From contig NZ_JAUOEO010000001.1 of assembly GCF_030540825.1 (NCBI RefSeq), positions 3,485,001 through 3,549,000 on the forward strand: a stretch of 64,000 nucleotides of DNA, in the 5' to 3' direction. This document shows positions 19,032 through 28,189 of this stretch, one piece after another. The DNA is from Flavivirga spongiicola (GTDB taxonomy: Bacteria; Bacteroidota; Bacteroidia; Flavobacteriales; Flavobacteriaceae). The stretch's first letter is position 1; each line of letters starts with the position of its first letter. Made by a program: the position numbers and the translations under genes. Below the pieces are notes generated by a model. The model searched no databases. It was not told where the DNA came from and was given only the letters and a program-made list of their open reading frames with translations.

Positions 19032-21794
19032 TTAGCCTCTTTTTAAAATTCTTATTGTATTGTTTTTGTCAATAGACGGAACGGAAATTAATAAAGCCGT
19101 TTCTGTTATTCTTTTATGGTTTATTTCTTTGCCATTTAAATACACTACATAGCTGTAGTTCTTATTTAAGGACACTAGGAAGTCTTTATTTTTACTACGA
19201 TGTAAATCTTCTAGTTTGAAGCTTATTTCAGCACCCGAAAAATCATTCTCCATATGAGTGGATTTTATCCAAAAATCAAAACCAGCATAAATACTGCCGG
19301 GCTTAAAGTAAGCAGCATACCAATTAACCAAAGGCGCATTCAATCCAGAAAACTGATGCCAACCAGATCCTAAAAGACTTTCTTGTGTGTAGTGCTCCCA
19401 ACAATGATAGGTGCGATTTGTTTCATCGCTAAAGACTTTTAAGGCTGTATTAGCCAAATCCCATGCCTCTTGGCCATAGCCAAGATCAAGCAGGGTTTTC
19501 CAAAAAAACCATTGATGTGATATCCAGACGGTCTCATTATCGTAAGCATTCGTATTAAAAAATGGCGCTTTTTTATCGACGGATATCCCTAATTTAGTCC
19601 ATAGTCTATTCTTATCAAGTAGCTTGTCTATAATAACATCTCGCTGTTTGTCATTACAGGCACCCGCAATAATGGGACTGGCTCCATCCATACCCATATT
19701 CATATTATTTCCGTCTTTTGAACGTAATATACCAGTTACATCGCCTGCTTTATTGTGTTTCACATAAGAGAAATAACCTGAAGGTTCATCCCAAGAGTAT
19801 TTTTGAAGTGCTGCACTGACCGCTCTTATATCCGAATCATACATTTTTATGTCTTTTGATAATCCCAACTCAATAGCCGCCCCTTTTAATATTTTGGCAC
19901 TTCTAATAACATGCGTAGAACTTATGGCCGGGGCAATAAGGTTTTCAGGATCATGATGTTCTACCCATCTTTGTGGTGGATAGTCATCCCAACCAGCAGA
20001 ATTATAAAAATAGTCCCATGTTTTAATTAAATTCGAAGGCATTCTGGTAATTGAACTTCCATACGTTCCTGCTAAAAATTGATAATATTTTTTAAGTCGC
20101 GGATAAAAATGTTTTAAAAATGTTTTGTTGTTTGTTTTGTTCCAGATTTCAAGATATTGATAAATTTGTGTTGGTGCTGGAGTACCATGATGGACAAAAG
20201 CATTAGGCGCTTCGGCAGGAAAAGTATACGTATTTAAAATATTTATAGATTTATTCAAATCCATTTCCAGCATTCCGATTCCTATCATTCCTACATCCCA
20301 AGTATAAAGGCTGTTCCACCTTCTTCCCGGAGTATAATGTTTAATATATTCATTATCACAAATAATTGGAAAAACCAGATTATTTGCCATAACAGATTTC
20401 ATTCTGTTCATAGCAAAGTCATATTCTGAATCTAAAGTATTAGAATGTAGTGCTTTGTAAAGATCGTTTTTATGATTATTGTATACTTTTTTATTTTCTG
20501 AAAACGATTGCAATTGTTCTGTTACTTCTGCTTTTGTGCCAACGCATACCAATCCATTGAGTTCTTTTTTTGAAAAAGGCATCACTTCAATCCCATACAC
20601 TAAAATATCGGTAAAATGGCCTCTATTGTTTTCAAAATGTGAGGAAACATCAATATTACGATTGTTATAAGCAGGTAAGTTTTCAAGCCCGTCTGAATGA
20701 ATTTCTACTTGATAATGCTCTGCACCTTCCCACAGAATTCCATAAAATAAGTCTGTATTATTATATTTTATAATTTTACTATTGTGAACGGGACCGTTCT
20801 CCAATATAGGGATAGGTTGAAATTTTTCCTGAACAAATTTTAACTCGTCGTATGTAGTATCAGGAACAAGAGCAAATCCATCTAAAATAAATACTTCATT
20901 ACCTTTAGATGTTAGTATGAGTTCAGAAACATGTCTTTTAGATGGGTTTATTTTTACGCGTTTTATACCAAAATCGCTTGTAGGTTCAAAAGTAAGTTCT
21001 CCATCAATAATACCTCTGGCATCCAATCTTACAACGGTATTTCCTTTTGTTTTATAGCGAAAAACGATTTCGTCTTTATTAACAACATGATTAAGATCGT
21101 AAGTAACCTTATCTCCTTTATCTTTGGCAAAAGATGCTCCTAAAGCACGTGAGTTAACCATGCCAGATCCATATATTTCTCCTTTAGAAAAAGCGTTGTA
21201 TATTAAATTATCATCATATCGTGGATGTGCATAATTTAAAGTTTTATAATCCATGCCGTCAATCCAAGTTCCATAATTAGGAAGCTCCACTTTAACAGGT
21301 AAAACTGGCTTTTTTTCTTTTTTAACTTGCTTTATTGGATAATTTATGGAAGCCAATAAATTGTACACAACATCTTGTCTGGATACTGTATTATTGGAAT
21401 AAGTAATAGATATTAATCTTTTATTTTTATCGATTTCAGAAAAAACAACGTCGCACGTTACTTTATCTTTCCATTCTAGTTGGTAATTATAACCCAGATA
21501 TTTTAGACTGGGATCTACATCCCATACGAAATAATCACGTTCTTGAATGACATCTGGAATAATCATTTTTGAACGATGAAAAAAACCAACGGCCAGGCTA
21601 AGGTCAAACCGATAACCTTTTTCTTTATTGGTAATATGCGATATGCCATTATATTTTTTTGAATAAGGTCCCCAATCTGATAATTCAAGATCATGAGAAT
21701 ATTCATATTTCTTAATTAAACTTAAATCTAGTGAGGCTTTTTGAGCTATAAGTGATATGGGTAATAAGAAAACTAATATTAATAGATTTTGCAT
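19032..21794 (-). CDS. GH63/MGH1-like (alpha/alpha)6 glycoside hydrolase
   Basis: The 920-residue exported protein (signal peptide MQNLLILVFLLPISLIAQ) has a long beta-rich N-terminal half (about 20-430). Its C-terminal (alpha/alpha)6 catalytic half (about 450-850) resembles MGH1-type/GH63 hydrolases: YTPGRRWNSLYTWDVGM, PSNLIKTWDYFYNSAGWDDY, NMNMGMDGASPIIAGA and NETVWISHQWFFWKTLLDLG. Acidic candidates are the Asp in TWDVGM, those in GWDDY and the Glu in HCWEHY. These fit an inverting hydrolase but are not demonstrated. It follows the CBM9-like gene by 6 bp. A GAG-derived or side-chain sugar as substrate is guesswork. Confidence 0.65.
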   Translation of the reverse strand: MQNLLILVFLLPISLIAQKASLDLSLIKKYEYSHDLELSDWGPYSKKYNGISHITNKEKGYRFDLSLAVGFFHRSKMIIPDVIQERDYFVWDVDPSLKYLGYNYQLEWKDKVTCDVVFSEIDKNKRLISITYSNNTVSRQDVVYNLLASINYPIKQVKKEKKPVLPVKVELPNYGTWIDGMDYKTLNYAHPRYDDNLIYNAFSKGEIYGSGMVNSRALGASFAKDKGDKVTYDLNHVVNKDEIVFRYKTKGNTVVRLDARGIIDGELTFEPTSDFGIKRVKINPSKRHVSELILTSKGNEVFILDGFALVPDTTYDELKFVQEKFQPIPILENGPVHNSKIIKYNNTDLFYGILWEGAEHYQVEIHSDGLENLPAYNNRNIDVSSHFENNRGHFTDILVYGIEVMPFSKKELNGLVCVGTKAEVTEQLQSFSENKKVYNNHKNDLYKALHSNTLDSEYDFAMNRMKSVMANNLVFPIICDNEYIKHYTPGRRWNSLYTWDVGMIGIGMLEMDLNKSINILNTYTFPAEAPNAFVHHGTPAPTQIYQYLEIWNKTNNKTFLKHFYPRLKKYYQFLAGTYGSSITRMPSNLIKTWDYFYNSAGWDDYPPQRWVEHHDPENLIAPAISSTHVIRSAKILKGAAIELGLSKDIKMYDSDIRAVSAALQKYSWDEPSGYFSYVKHNKAGDVTGILRSKDGNNMNMGMDGASPIIAGACNDKQRDVIIDKLLDKNRLWTKLGISVDKKAPFFNTNAYDNETVWISHQWFFWKTLLDLGYGQEAWDLANTALKVFSDETNRTYHCWEHYTQESLLGSGWHQFSGLNAPLVNWYAAYFKPGSIYAGFDFWIKSTHMENDFSGAEISFKLEDLHRSKNKDFLVSLNKNYSYVVYLNGKEINHKRITETALLISVPSIDKNNTIRILKRG

Positions 21795-21800
21795 AATAAG

Positions 21801-22529
21801 TTATTTATTAAAAATCAATTTACCGTATGACATAGGAAAATGTGTTGATGGTGGTAACCAAGAAGATTTTTGTAGAGTGCCATTTTCCTCAGTGCCTTCT
21901 CTTCTTGTTAAATCGAAACGCCAGATATCTCCATTTTTTGGTGGAATATTCTCTGCAGATTGGATTTCGGAAAAGGGTATAGCCACTTCAAGGAACCAGC
22001 CTTTATCATTGTCTTTAGAATTGTTTATCGTACCTTGAACGCTTACAGCAGATAAAAGACCTTCACAATCCCAATTCCACCACTGACGGATAACATCTCT
22101 ATTTAAATTTGGGTTGAGTACATATAAATCTAGTATGGTATTAAGGGCGTTCCATTCAAATTCATAATAAGTTTTGGGGTTAGAATCAGCATCAATAAAA
22201 ATTTCCATCACTTCTTCTAACCATAAGTGGTCATCACGATTAGTCATTTGGGCTTGTATGTCCTTATCTTCTAACCAAAAGTAAAATAGTAAATACTCAC
22301 TATTCCAAGTAATTTTAAACCATGATTTTGCTTTTAGTTTTTCTTTTTCATTTGGAATAAACCAAATAGGGTCAATGCTTTTCCAAATGCTTTCATGCTG
22401 CTTTCCATCAATTTTGATGGCTACATCTGTAAAAATACAAGTATAACTCTGTTGTCGTTCCTGACCCACAGCGCAACTATTAATAATCATTTGAGTAAGA
22501 AAAAAATAAATAAATTTAGTTTTCATCAC
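21801..22529 (-). CDS. CBM9-like carbohydrate-binding lipoprotein
   Basis: The 242-residue lipoprotein (INSC, Cys19) is almost entirely one CBM9-like beta-sandwich: DVAIKIDGKQHESIW at the start, WNSEYLLFYFWLEDKDIQA, WLEEVMEIFIDADSN, YYEFEWNALNTILDL and GWFLEVAIPFSEI. Such free-standing modules are common in Bacteroidota utilization loci and bind sugars at chain ends. It heads the short - strand run followed by the GH63-like and lyase genes. No catalytic domain is attached. Confidence 0.82.
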   Translation of the reverse strand: MMKTKFIYFFLTQMIINSCAVGQERQQSYTCIFTDVAIKIDGKQHESIWKSIDPIWFIPNEKEKLKAKSWFKITWNSEYLLFYFWLEDKDIQAQMTNRDDHLWLEEVMEIFIDADSNPKTYYEFEWNALNTILDLYVLNPNLNRDVIRQWWNWDCEGLLSAVSVQGTINNSKDNDKGWFLEVAIPFSEIQSAENIPPKNGDIWRFDLTRREGTEENGTLQKSSWLPPSTHFPMSYGKLIFNK

Positions 22530-22561
22530 ATTTAATTTTAATATTTTTAAACTTTTAATAC

Positions 22562-22577
22562 CAGAACAGGTATAAGA
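22562..22577 (-). promoter_or_regulatory. Possible operator in the CBM9 gene leader
   Basis: CAGAACAGGTATAAGA lies 33 bp upstream of the CBM9 start and repeats a 16-mer at 16345 with one mismatch; a looser version lies at 40489-40506, upstream of the sulfatase at 38747. The 318-bp gap 22530-22847 otherwise contains only the terminator at 22789. I could not find a clear TAnnTTTG box for this operon. Confidence 0.3.
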
Positions 22578-22788
22578 ACCTTAAATGATTTGTTAATAGG
22601 TATATAAAGAATGTGCGTTCCCTTATTATAGAAGGTCTTTAATTGTTCATACTATATACAGTATTTCTAATTTTTAAGAGCAATATGCCTTAAAAAAGGG
22701 CAGTACCTTTTATTTTTACCCAATCTTGTGTAGTGTTAAATTCAATTAGTATAATTCTATGATTTAAGAGTAGCATTATTAAGGGAAA

Positions 22789-22819
22789 GATAAAGCCAGT
22801 TTTATACTCTGACTTTATC
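22789..22819 (-). terminator. Hairpin terminator after sulfamidase-like gene
   Basis: GATAAAG-C-CAG (from 22789) pairs with CTG-A-CTTTATC (to 22819), a 10-bp stem with one mismatch. It sits 28 bp beyond the stop of the - strand sulfatase. Reading the - strand, it is followed by TTTCCCTTAATAA. It separates the upstream sulfatase/ROK/MFS operon from the CBM9 operon. Confidence 0.55.
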
Positions 22820-22847
22820 AAGCCTCGCCATATAACACTAAAACAAA

Positions 22848-24374
22848 TTAATGGCTCAAATAATCATATTCTTCTTCTAAACCAAGGGCTTCAATGGCTT
22901 TTTGCCCTGGTCTTGGTCTTTTATCCCCTTCCATATAATATGTTGCAGCATCCCAATCAAAAGAGGCATCTGTTTCTCTAGGATCTCCTGAGCTTACTAA
23001 ATAATCTGTAAGTTGTTTAGAGAGTTCGGATTTAATCTCTGCATAGTCTGGAGATTGCGCTATGTTATTCAATTGATCTGGATCTTTAGATAAATCAAAC
23101 AATTCTTCTGCAGGTCTTTTTCCAAAAGCCATACTAAAAAGAGGTTTTACTTTCTCATCGTTTCTATGAGTTAGCATATAGAACTTACTTGGAGCCGGGT
23201 ACTGCAGCATGTGTGCATCTACATCTCCATATAATGGAGGGTCTCCAGCCGGCCATCTACTTGGTTCGTAATTTCTTATATACAAATAGTCTTTTGTACG
23301 AATGGCTCTACCAGGATATCCAGCTCCATTTTGTCTTACAAAGGCATGGCGTTCTCTACCTGTTACTACAAAATCTCTTCCTGCTTCAATCTTTCCACTT
23401 TCTTTAGATTTTAAAATATTGACTAAACTTTTTGCATTCATTTCCTCGGGAATATCTATACCAGCAAGCTCAAGAAAGGTGGGAGCAAAATCATTTAGAG
23501 TCACAAAATCTTCAATTTTTCTATCTCCTTTAAAGTGCTTTGGCCAAGAGATAATTAATGGAATTTTGGTGCCAAAATCATATAAATTAGCTAAACCTCG
23601 AGGCATTTGCCATCCATTATCACTGCAAATTACAATGATAGTATTTTCTAATTGCCCCATTTCTCCTATAAGCGCCATATATGAAGAAACTTCTCTGTCG
23701 AACAATTGTATTTCGTTATAATAATCGGCAATATCTTTTCTAACTTCTTCGGTGTCTGGTAAATAAGAAGGTACTACAATGTCTTCAAGTTTGATGTTAG
23801 ATTTTTTCCAGCCATCTTTTCTAAAAGGCCTGTGAGGATCTCTACTACTATACCAATACATCCATGGCTTTCCCTTTTCTATTTCATTATAAAATTCCTC
23901 AAAAGAATCGTAACGTTCGCCACCCGGATTATTTTCCCAGCCATTTGCTTCTGCATTTCCCGGTCCCCAACCTTTACCTTCTATGCCAACATGATACCCG
24001 GCATTAGCCATAAGTTCTGTATACACTTTTTCTTTTGGAAAGCCGCCCCACAGATTTGCTCCTTCTCCTAACCTCCAAATATCTTGACCAGTTAGCATAG
24101 CTGCTCTGGCAGGAGAACAAGAAGGAGATGCACAAAAAGCGTTATTAAATTGTATACCTTCTTTGGCTACACGATCTATATTAGGTGTTTTAACTACTTT
24201 ATCTCCATAACTACCCAGATGATTCCAAGAATGATTATCAGACATAAGTATTAAAATATTAGGCTTCTTTTTTTGCGTAGTATCTTTCTGTTTAGTGCCT
24301 TTATCATTACCACAGCTTACGTTTGAAATGGCTATGACAAGAAGGATGATCCAATAATTTTTAAGAATATTCAT
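22848..24374 (-). CDS. Sulfatase, S1 family, sulfamidase (heparan N-sulfatase)-like
   Basis: This 508-residue lipoprotein sulfatase (Cys21) carries the CSPAR formylglycine motif at Cys86 and metal-binding SDNHSWNHLGSYG. Two blocks recall human N-sulfoglucosamine sulfohydrolase: SSRDPHRPFR and SDNGWQMPRGLANLYDFGTK followed by IPLIISWP. In the human enzyme the second block reads similarly around PSGRTNLY. This suggests S1 subfamily 8 and possibly N-sulfate removal from glucosamine. It is the last gene of the sulfatase-ROK-MFS-sulfatase operon and ends in a hairpin. Confidence 0.85.
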   Translation of the reverse strand: MNILKNYWIILLVIAISNVSCGNDKGTKQKDTTQKKKPNILILMSDNHSWNHLGSYGDKVVKTPNIDRVAKEGIQFNNAFCASPSCSPARAAMLTGQDIWRLGEGANLWGGFPKEKVYTELMANAGYHVGIEGKGWGPGNAEANGWENNPGGERYDSFEEFYNEIEKGKPWMYWYSSRDPHRPFRKDGWKKSNIKLEDIVVPSYLPDTEEVRKDIADYYNEIQLFDREVSSYMALIGEMGQLENTIIVICSDNGWQMPRGLANLYDFGTKIPLIISWPKHFKGDRKIEDFVTLNDFAPTFLELAGIDIPEEMNAKSLVNILKSKESGKIEAGRDFVVTGRERHAFVRQNGAGYPGRAIRTKDYLYIRNYEPSRWPAGDPPLYGDVDAHMLQYPAPSKFYMLTHRNDEKVKPLFSMAFGKRPAEELFDLSKDPDQLNNIAQSPDYAEIKSELSKQLTDYLVSSGDPRETDASFDWDAATYYMEGDKRPRPGQKAIEALGLEEEYDYLSH

Positions 24375-24406
24375 TACTTTCTTTTTATTTATATAGTTGT
24401 TTATTT

Positions 24407-25699
24407 TTAATTTAAAGATTTGAATTCAATAATGTCATCACTTGTACTTTTCATTGTGTCTTTTTTTGTTTTTAATGTTTTGTTTTTAACCAAAGGGTTT
24501 GCCCAAATACCAATACTTAATATATAAGCTAGCATGATATAGTTAAAGAACATGCCGGCTTTGAGACCAAAAAGGTCACTTAATCCGCCAACAATAAATG
24601 GAGCAATGGCTCCACCAACAATGCCTGTACAAAGAATACCTGCTATCGAACCATGATGCGCTTTTACCGAATTTAGAGCTAAAGAAAAGATTATAGACCA
24701 CATCACGGAAGCAAAGAAACCTACTGCTGGAAATGCAAGCAACGCCATGTTTTTAGATCCAAACAATGCTAAAGAGAGGGAAATAAATGCTAGGCTAGAA
24801 AATATAAGCAACACTTTTTTACTATCTATAAACTTAAGTAATACCAATCCTAAAAGGCACCCCAGTGTTAAAAGCCCCCAGAAATGACCAACAGAAGCTG
24901 CTCCTTCCGTATTTGGATCTACACCATGATATGTTTCTAAAAATTGTGATATCCAAAAAGAGACACCTTGTTCGAACCCAACGTAGCAAAAAATTCCAAT
25001 GAAAAATGCTAAAACAGTTTTGTTTTTGAATAATGATTTAAGTAATGACAAGTCTGCAGGCTTTTCATCTTCTTTTAATTCTACTTTTGGAAATTTAAAT
25101 AAAGTGATAACAATGACCATCAAAAGGGCAATAGCTCCAAACACCCAATAAATAGAAACCCAAGACATATCGGAAGGAATCAAAGAGCTAATAAAACTTA
25201 TAAACTTATCTGATGCATTATTCTTTCCAATGTTTTGTACTAAATAGGTAAATAGAAAGGGACCAACGACACCTGCAGCTCCAAAAAATAATTGCCCCAT
25301 AACAGAGTAAAAAGCAAAATGTTCTTCACCACCAGCTTCTCTCAATAATGGGTTAATAGCAACTTGTAACATGGCCATACCAGTACCAATTAGAAATAAA
25401 GAAAAAAGAAAGACCGGGAAAGTTGGGAAAACAGCAAATGAAAAAGCACCAATTGTAGCTAAGGAGAATGCCAATAGCATCATTTTTTTTTCCTTATACT
25501 TTTCTAAAAGTATACCGGAGGGTATGGACATGATGCCATATGCAGAAAAAAATGCTAGGGTCATAAAGCCTAGAGAAGAAAATTCTAAATTAAAACTTTC
25601 TTTAATTCCAGGATTTAGTGCTCCAAGAATATTTGTTAATAAAGATATTACGAAGAATACTAGTAATACTAACCCAACTATTAAATGTTTGCTATTCAC
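24407..25699 (-). CDS. MFS sugar transporter
   Basis: The 430-residue inner membrane protein has about 12 hydrophobic segments and the FucP/glucose-galactose-type layout. Examples are GLVLLVFFVISLLTNILG at the start, FFSAYGIMSIPSGILLEKY with the loop following helix 2, and GGAIAPFIVGGLSDLFG in the C-terminal half. It is 11 bp downstream of the ROK kinase, so the likely role is import of a monosaccharide or small product that the kinase phosphorylates. Specificity cannot be read from the sequence. Confidence 0.85.
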   Translation of the reverse strand: MNSKHLIVGLVLLVFFVISLLTNILGALNPGIKESFNLEFSSLGFMTLAFFSAYGIMSIPSGILLEKYKEKKMMLLAFSLATIGAFSFAVFPTFPVFLFSLFLIGTGMAMLQVAINPLLREAGGEEHFAFYSVMGQLFFGAAGVVGPFLFTYLVQNIGKNNASDKFISFISSLIPSDMSWVSIYWVFGAIALLMVIVITLFKFPKVELKEDEKPADLSLLKSLFKNKTVLAFFIGIFCYVGFEQGVSFWISQFLETYHGVDPNTEGAASVGHFWGLLTLGCLLGLVLLKFIDSKKVLLIFSSLAFISLSLALFGSKNMALLAFPAVGFFASVMWSIIFSLALNSVKAHHGSIAGILCTGIVGGAIAPFIVGGLSDLFGLKAGMFFNYIMLAYILSIGIWANPLVKNKTLKTKKDTMKSTSDDIIEFKSLN

Positions 25700-25710
25700 G
25701 TTAATTATAT

Positions 25711-26637
25711 TTATAAATTATTTTTTCTATTAAGGGCATAAATTCCTGCGCCTATAAAACCTGCTTTATTGCCTAATTTTGCGGATAAAATCTGTACATT
25801 TTCGAAGCTCTCTTTAATGGCATATTGTTGTGCTGATTCTTTTATCTTTTCTATAAAAAAACCTCCTGCCATAGATATTCCACCACCAATAATGATTTTT
25901 TTTGGATTGAAAACATTGATATAGCCAGATATGCCTAGTCCAACTAGTTTTGAGGTATCATTCACAACTTTTTGTGCTAGTGCTTCATTTTCAAAATATT
26001 TTTTTACAATGTATTCACCATTCATTTTTATATTTGAAGGTTTGTTTTTGCAAGAATCTTTATACTTTTTTACCATAGCTGCGGTTGATGCCACTTCTTC
26101 CCAATACAATACGTCATTATTAATAATCATAGGAAACAAGCCATACTCTCCTCCAAATCCGTAATGTCCTTGAAATAGCTTTCCATCAACAAATAAAGCA
26201 CCTCCAATACCAGTTCCTAATGTTAGAAATAGTGCTGTTCCAATAGCATCGCTATTTGAAAAATAAAGCTCACCCATGGCCATCATATCAGCATCATTAG
26301 CAACGTAAGCCGAAAGCTTTGTGTTGCTTTTAATCAATTGCCCCATAGGAACATTAATCCAGTCTATAATGTTTTCGGCACCACCTACAATGACATCTTC
26401 ATTATCGACTAGCCCTGGAGTTCCTAAACCAATAGTTGCAACATGGATATTTTTTTGACTGGCAGCACTCATGGCTTCATCACATACATCAAGAATATTT
26501 TGAATAACTTCGTTTTGAGAGGTATTTGCTTTTGTTGGCCTTTTTGATTCCCATAAAATTTTTCCTGTAGAACTAACAAGTCCTGATTTTATTGAGGTGC
26601 CTCCTAAATCAATTCCAATGCCTATATTTTCATTCAT
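25711..26637 (-). CDS. ROK-family sugar kinase without the zinc motif
   Basis: The 308-residue cytoplasmic kinase has the phosphate-binding motif GIDLGGTSIKSGLV at residues 8-21. It also has AYVANDADMMAMGE with the likely catalytic Asp, LGTGIGGALFVDGK, and the C-terminal KKIIIGGGISMAGGFF. The usual ROK zinc motif is absent: where ExGH is expected it has GGEYGLFPM, and no CxCGxxGCxE follows. Many Bacteroidota kinases of this type lack it. It probably phosphorylates a hexose or amino sugar brought in by the adjacent MFS protein. The gap to the upstream sulfatase gene is 3 bp. Confidence 0.88.
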   Translation of the reverse strand: MNENIGIGIDLGGTSIKSGLVSSTGKILWESKRPTKANTSQNEVIQNILDVCDEAMSAASQKNIHVATIGLGTPGLVDNEDVIVGGAENIIDWINVPMGQLIKSNTKLSAYVANDADMMAMGELYFSNSDAIGTALFLTLGTGIGGALFVDGKLFQGHYGFGGEYGLFPMIINNDVLYWEEVASTAAMVKKYKDSCKNKPSNIKMNGEYIVKKYFENEALAQKVVNDTSKLVGLGISGYINVFNPKKIIIGGGISMAGGFFIEKIKESAQQYAIKESFENVQILSAKLGNKAGFIGAGIYALNRKNNL

Positions 26638-26640
26638 ATT

Positions 26641-27993
26641 TTAATAGATTAGTAGTCTTTTAAACGCTGCTTTGTCATTGTTTTCAACACACCAATTATA
26701 GAGTTGTTTTCGCATCGTTTTTATTTGATTTTTATATTTAGAGCTTGCTGCTAGATTTGATATTTCAAAAGGATCGTTTTCAAGATCAAAAAGTTGTTCT
26801 CTATTTTTGCCTTGTTCATAAATAACATATTTATATTTTTTGGTTACCAAAGCTCTTCCCTTTGTTTGAATAGAGTTTCCGCCATCAAACATAGTTTCAA
26901 TAACAACATATTCTCTTTCTCTTTTTTGTTCTTTACCTTGTAAAACGGGTAATATGGAATGGCCTTTTAAGTTACTAGGAACTTTTACCGAACCCATTTC
27001 TAGTATAGTTGGCATTAAATCAAGGCCATTAGAAACCAAAATGTTAGATTTTTTTGACTTGGTGTTTTTTTGTGGATACTTTACGATTAATGGCACATTA
27101 ACAGACTCTTCAAAAAGGACTGTTTTTTGATTCCAATGATGAGCAGACATTCCATCTCCATGATCTGAAGTGAAAATGACTATGGTATTTTTATCCAAAC
27201 CATTTTTTTCTAGACCGTCCAATATTTTTCCTATTTCCAGATCAACTTTTTCGATTAATTTATAGTAGGCGGATAAATATTGTCTCCAATCGTTATCATT
27301 ATAAGAAACAGTTGGATATACTTTAGAATTTAATTTTTGTTCTATACGTAAAACCTCAGCATCATAAGCGCCAATGGCATGATTAATAGGTAACATAGGA
27401 GCTTCTTCTGGAGATTTAACTTCTATCGCTCCATTCGGCAGTCTCTGACCTCTGGCATATTCGCAAATATCATGTGGGTTCACATACGATGCAACCATAA
27501 AAAAGGGACTCTTATCTTTTTTACCATCTAAATAGGCTACACAACTTTCAGCTAAACCATGATCTCTAGAGTCTGCGATTTTTTTAAATCCAACATTATC
27601 GGGGATATTAATCTCTGGAATATGCCATTTCCCTCCATAAACACAATCATATCCACTGTCAGACATCAATTGTCCTAATCCCTCCTTAAAGCTTCCTTTT
27701 GGGATATTAATTTTGAAGTTGGAGTAAACCCCTAATTCGTGAGGCATTTTACCTAAAAACATACTTGCTCGCGAAGGTGAGCATATAGGATACGAAACAT
27801 ATGTTTTTTTGAATAACGTACCTTGCTCGGCAATTCTATCAATATTAGGAGTTTTTAAATCTGTATTTCCCATACAACTTAAAGCTGAAGAAGTGTGCTG
27901 GTCAGTTATAATTAGTAAAATATTTGGACGCTCTACTTGTGATAAAGCTGAGGTGCAAATAAGGAAAAAGACTATCTTATAAAATATTTTCAT
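26641..27993 (-). CDS. Sulfatase, S1 family
   Basis: The start is set at ATG 27993, giving 450 residues with signal peptide MKIFYKIVFFLICTSALSQ; a longer frame to 28062 adds 23 residues before it that do not look like a signal peptide and overlap the -7 box. The formylglycine motif is CSPSR at Cys71; metal ligands lie in TDQHTSSALSCMG and TSDHGDGMSAHHWNQK. GKWHIPE replaces the common GKWHLG. It is first in the sulfatase-ROK-MFS-sulfatase operon. The promoter is the operator at 28024-28089. Subfamily and substrate are unknown. Confidence 0.9.
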   Translation of the reverse strand: MKIFYKIVFFLICTSALSQVERPNILLIITDQHTSSALSCMGNTDLKTPNIDRIAEQGTLFKKTYVSYPICSPSRASMFLGKMPHELGVYSNFKINIPKGSFKEGLGQLMSDSGYDCVYGGKWHIPEINIPDNVGFKKIADSRDHGLAESCVAYLDGKKDKSPFFMVASYVNPHDICEYARGQRLPNGAIEVKSPEEAPMLPINHAIGAYDAEVLRIEQKLNSKVYPTVSYNDNDWRQYLSAYYKLIEKVDLEIGKILDGLEKNGLDKNTIVIFTSDHGDGMSAHHWNQKTVLFEESVNVPLIVKYPQKNTKSKKSNILVSNGLDLMPTILEMGSVKVPSNLKGHSILPVLQGKEQKREREYVVIETMFDGGNSIQTKGRALVTKKYKYVIYEQGKNREQLFDLENDPFEISNLAASSKYKNQIKTMRKQLYNWCVENNDKAAFKRLLIY

Positions 27994-28023
27994 ATTGAAA
28001 TCTTTAAAATTATTATTGTAACC

Positions 28024-28089
28024 CAAATATATGAAGGTGGCGTCATAGCAAGAGATTAGCATGTTACTTTTTTAAAGGTTAGATGATAC
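28024..28089 (-). promoter_or_regulatory. Putative hybrid-regulator operator and promoter of the sulfatase-ROK-MFS operon
   Basis: Read on the - strand, GTATCAT (28089-28083) and GTAACAT (28067-28061) are 22 bp apart with a TAACCTTTA-type spacer. TATATTTG, a perfect TAnnTTTG, lies at 28031-28024. The proximal half-site starts 36 bp from the -7 box, exactly as upstream of susC. The distance from the -7 box to the ATG is about 30 bp. The site lies between the operon and the regulator gene and might also affect the regulator's own expression. Confidence 0.65.
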
Positions 28090-28189
28090 ATTTGAGAAAA
28101 AAGCTTGAAAATTGTATTTAAAAATTGATTCTAATGACTTAAATTTAATTTCTATCAATTAATACGCGAGTATATAAGAATAATTAAAA

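Noticed and set aside
23302..23721. A 139-residue + strand ORF opposite the sulfamidase-like gene
   Set aside because: It lies wholly within a well-supported sulfatase gene on the other strand and has no recognizable motif; the same holds for the other antisense and out-of-frame ORFs of 60-140 residues.
27994..28062. Longer N-terminus for the sulfatase at 26641
   Set aside because: It would include the promoter -7 box and does not look like a signal peptide; ATG 27993 does.
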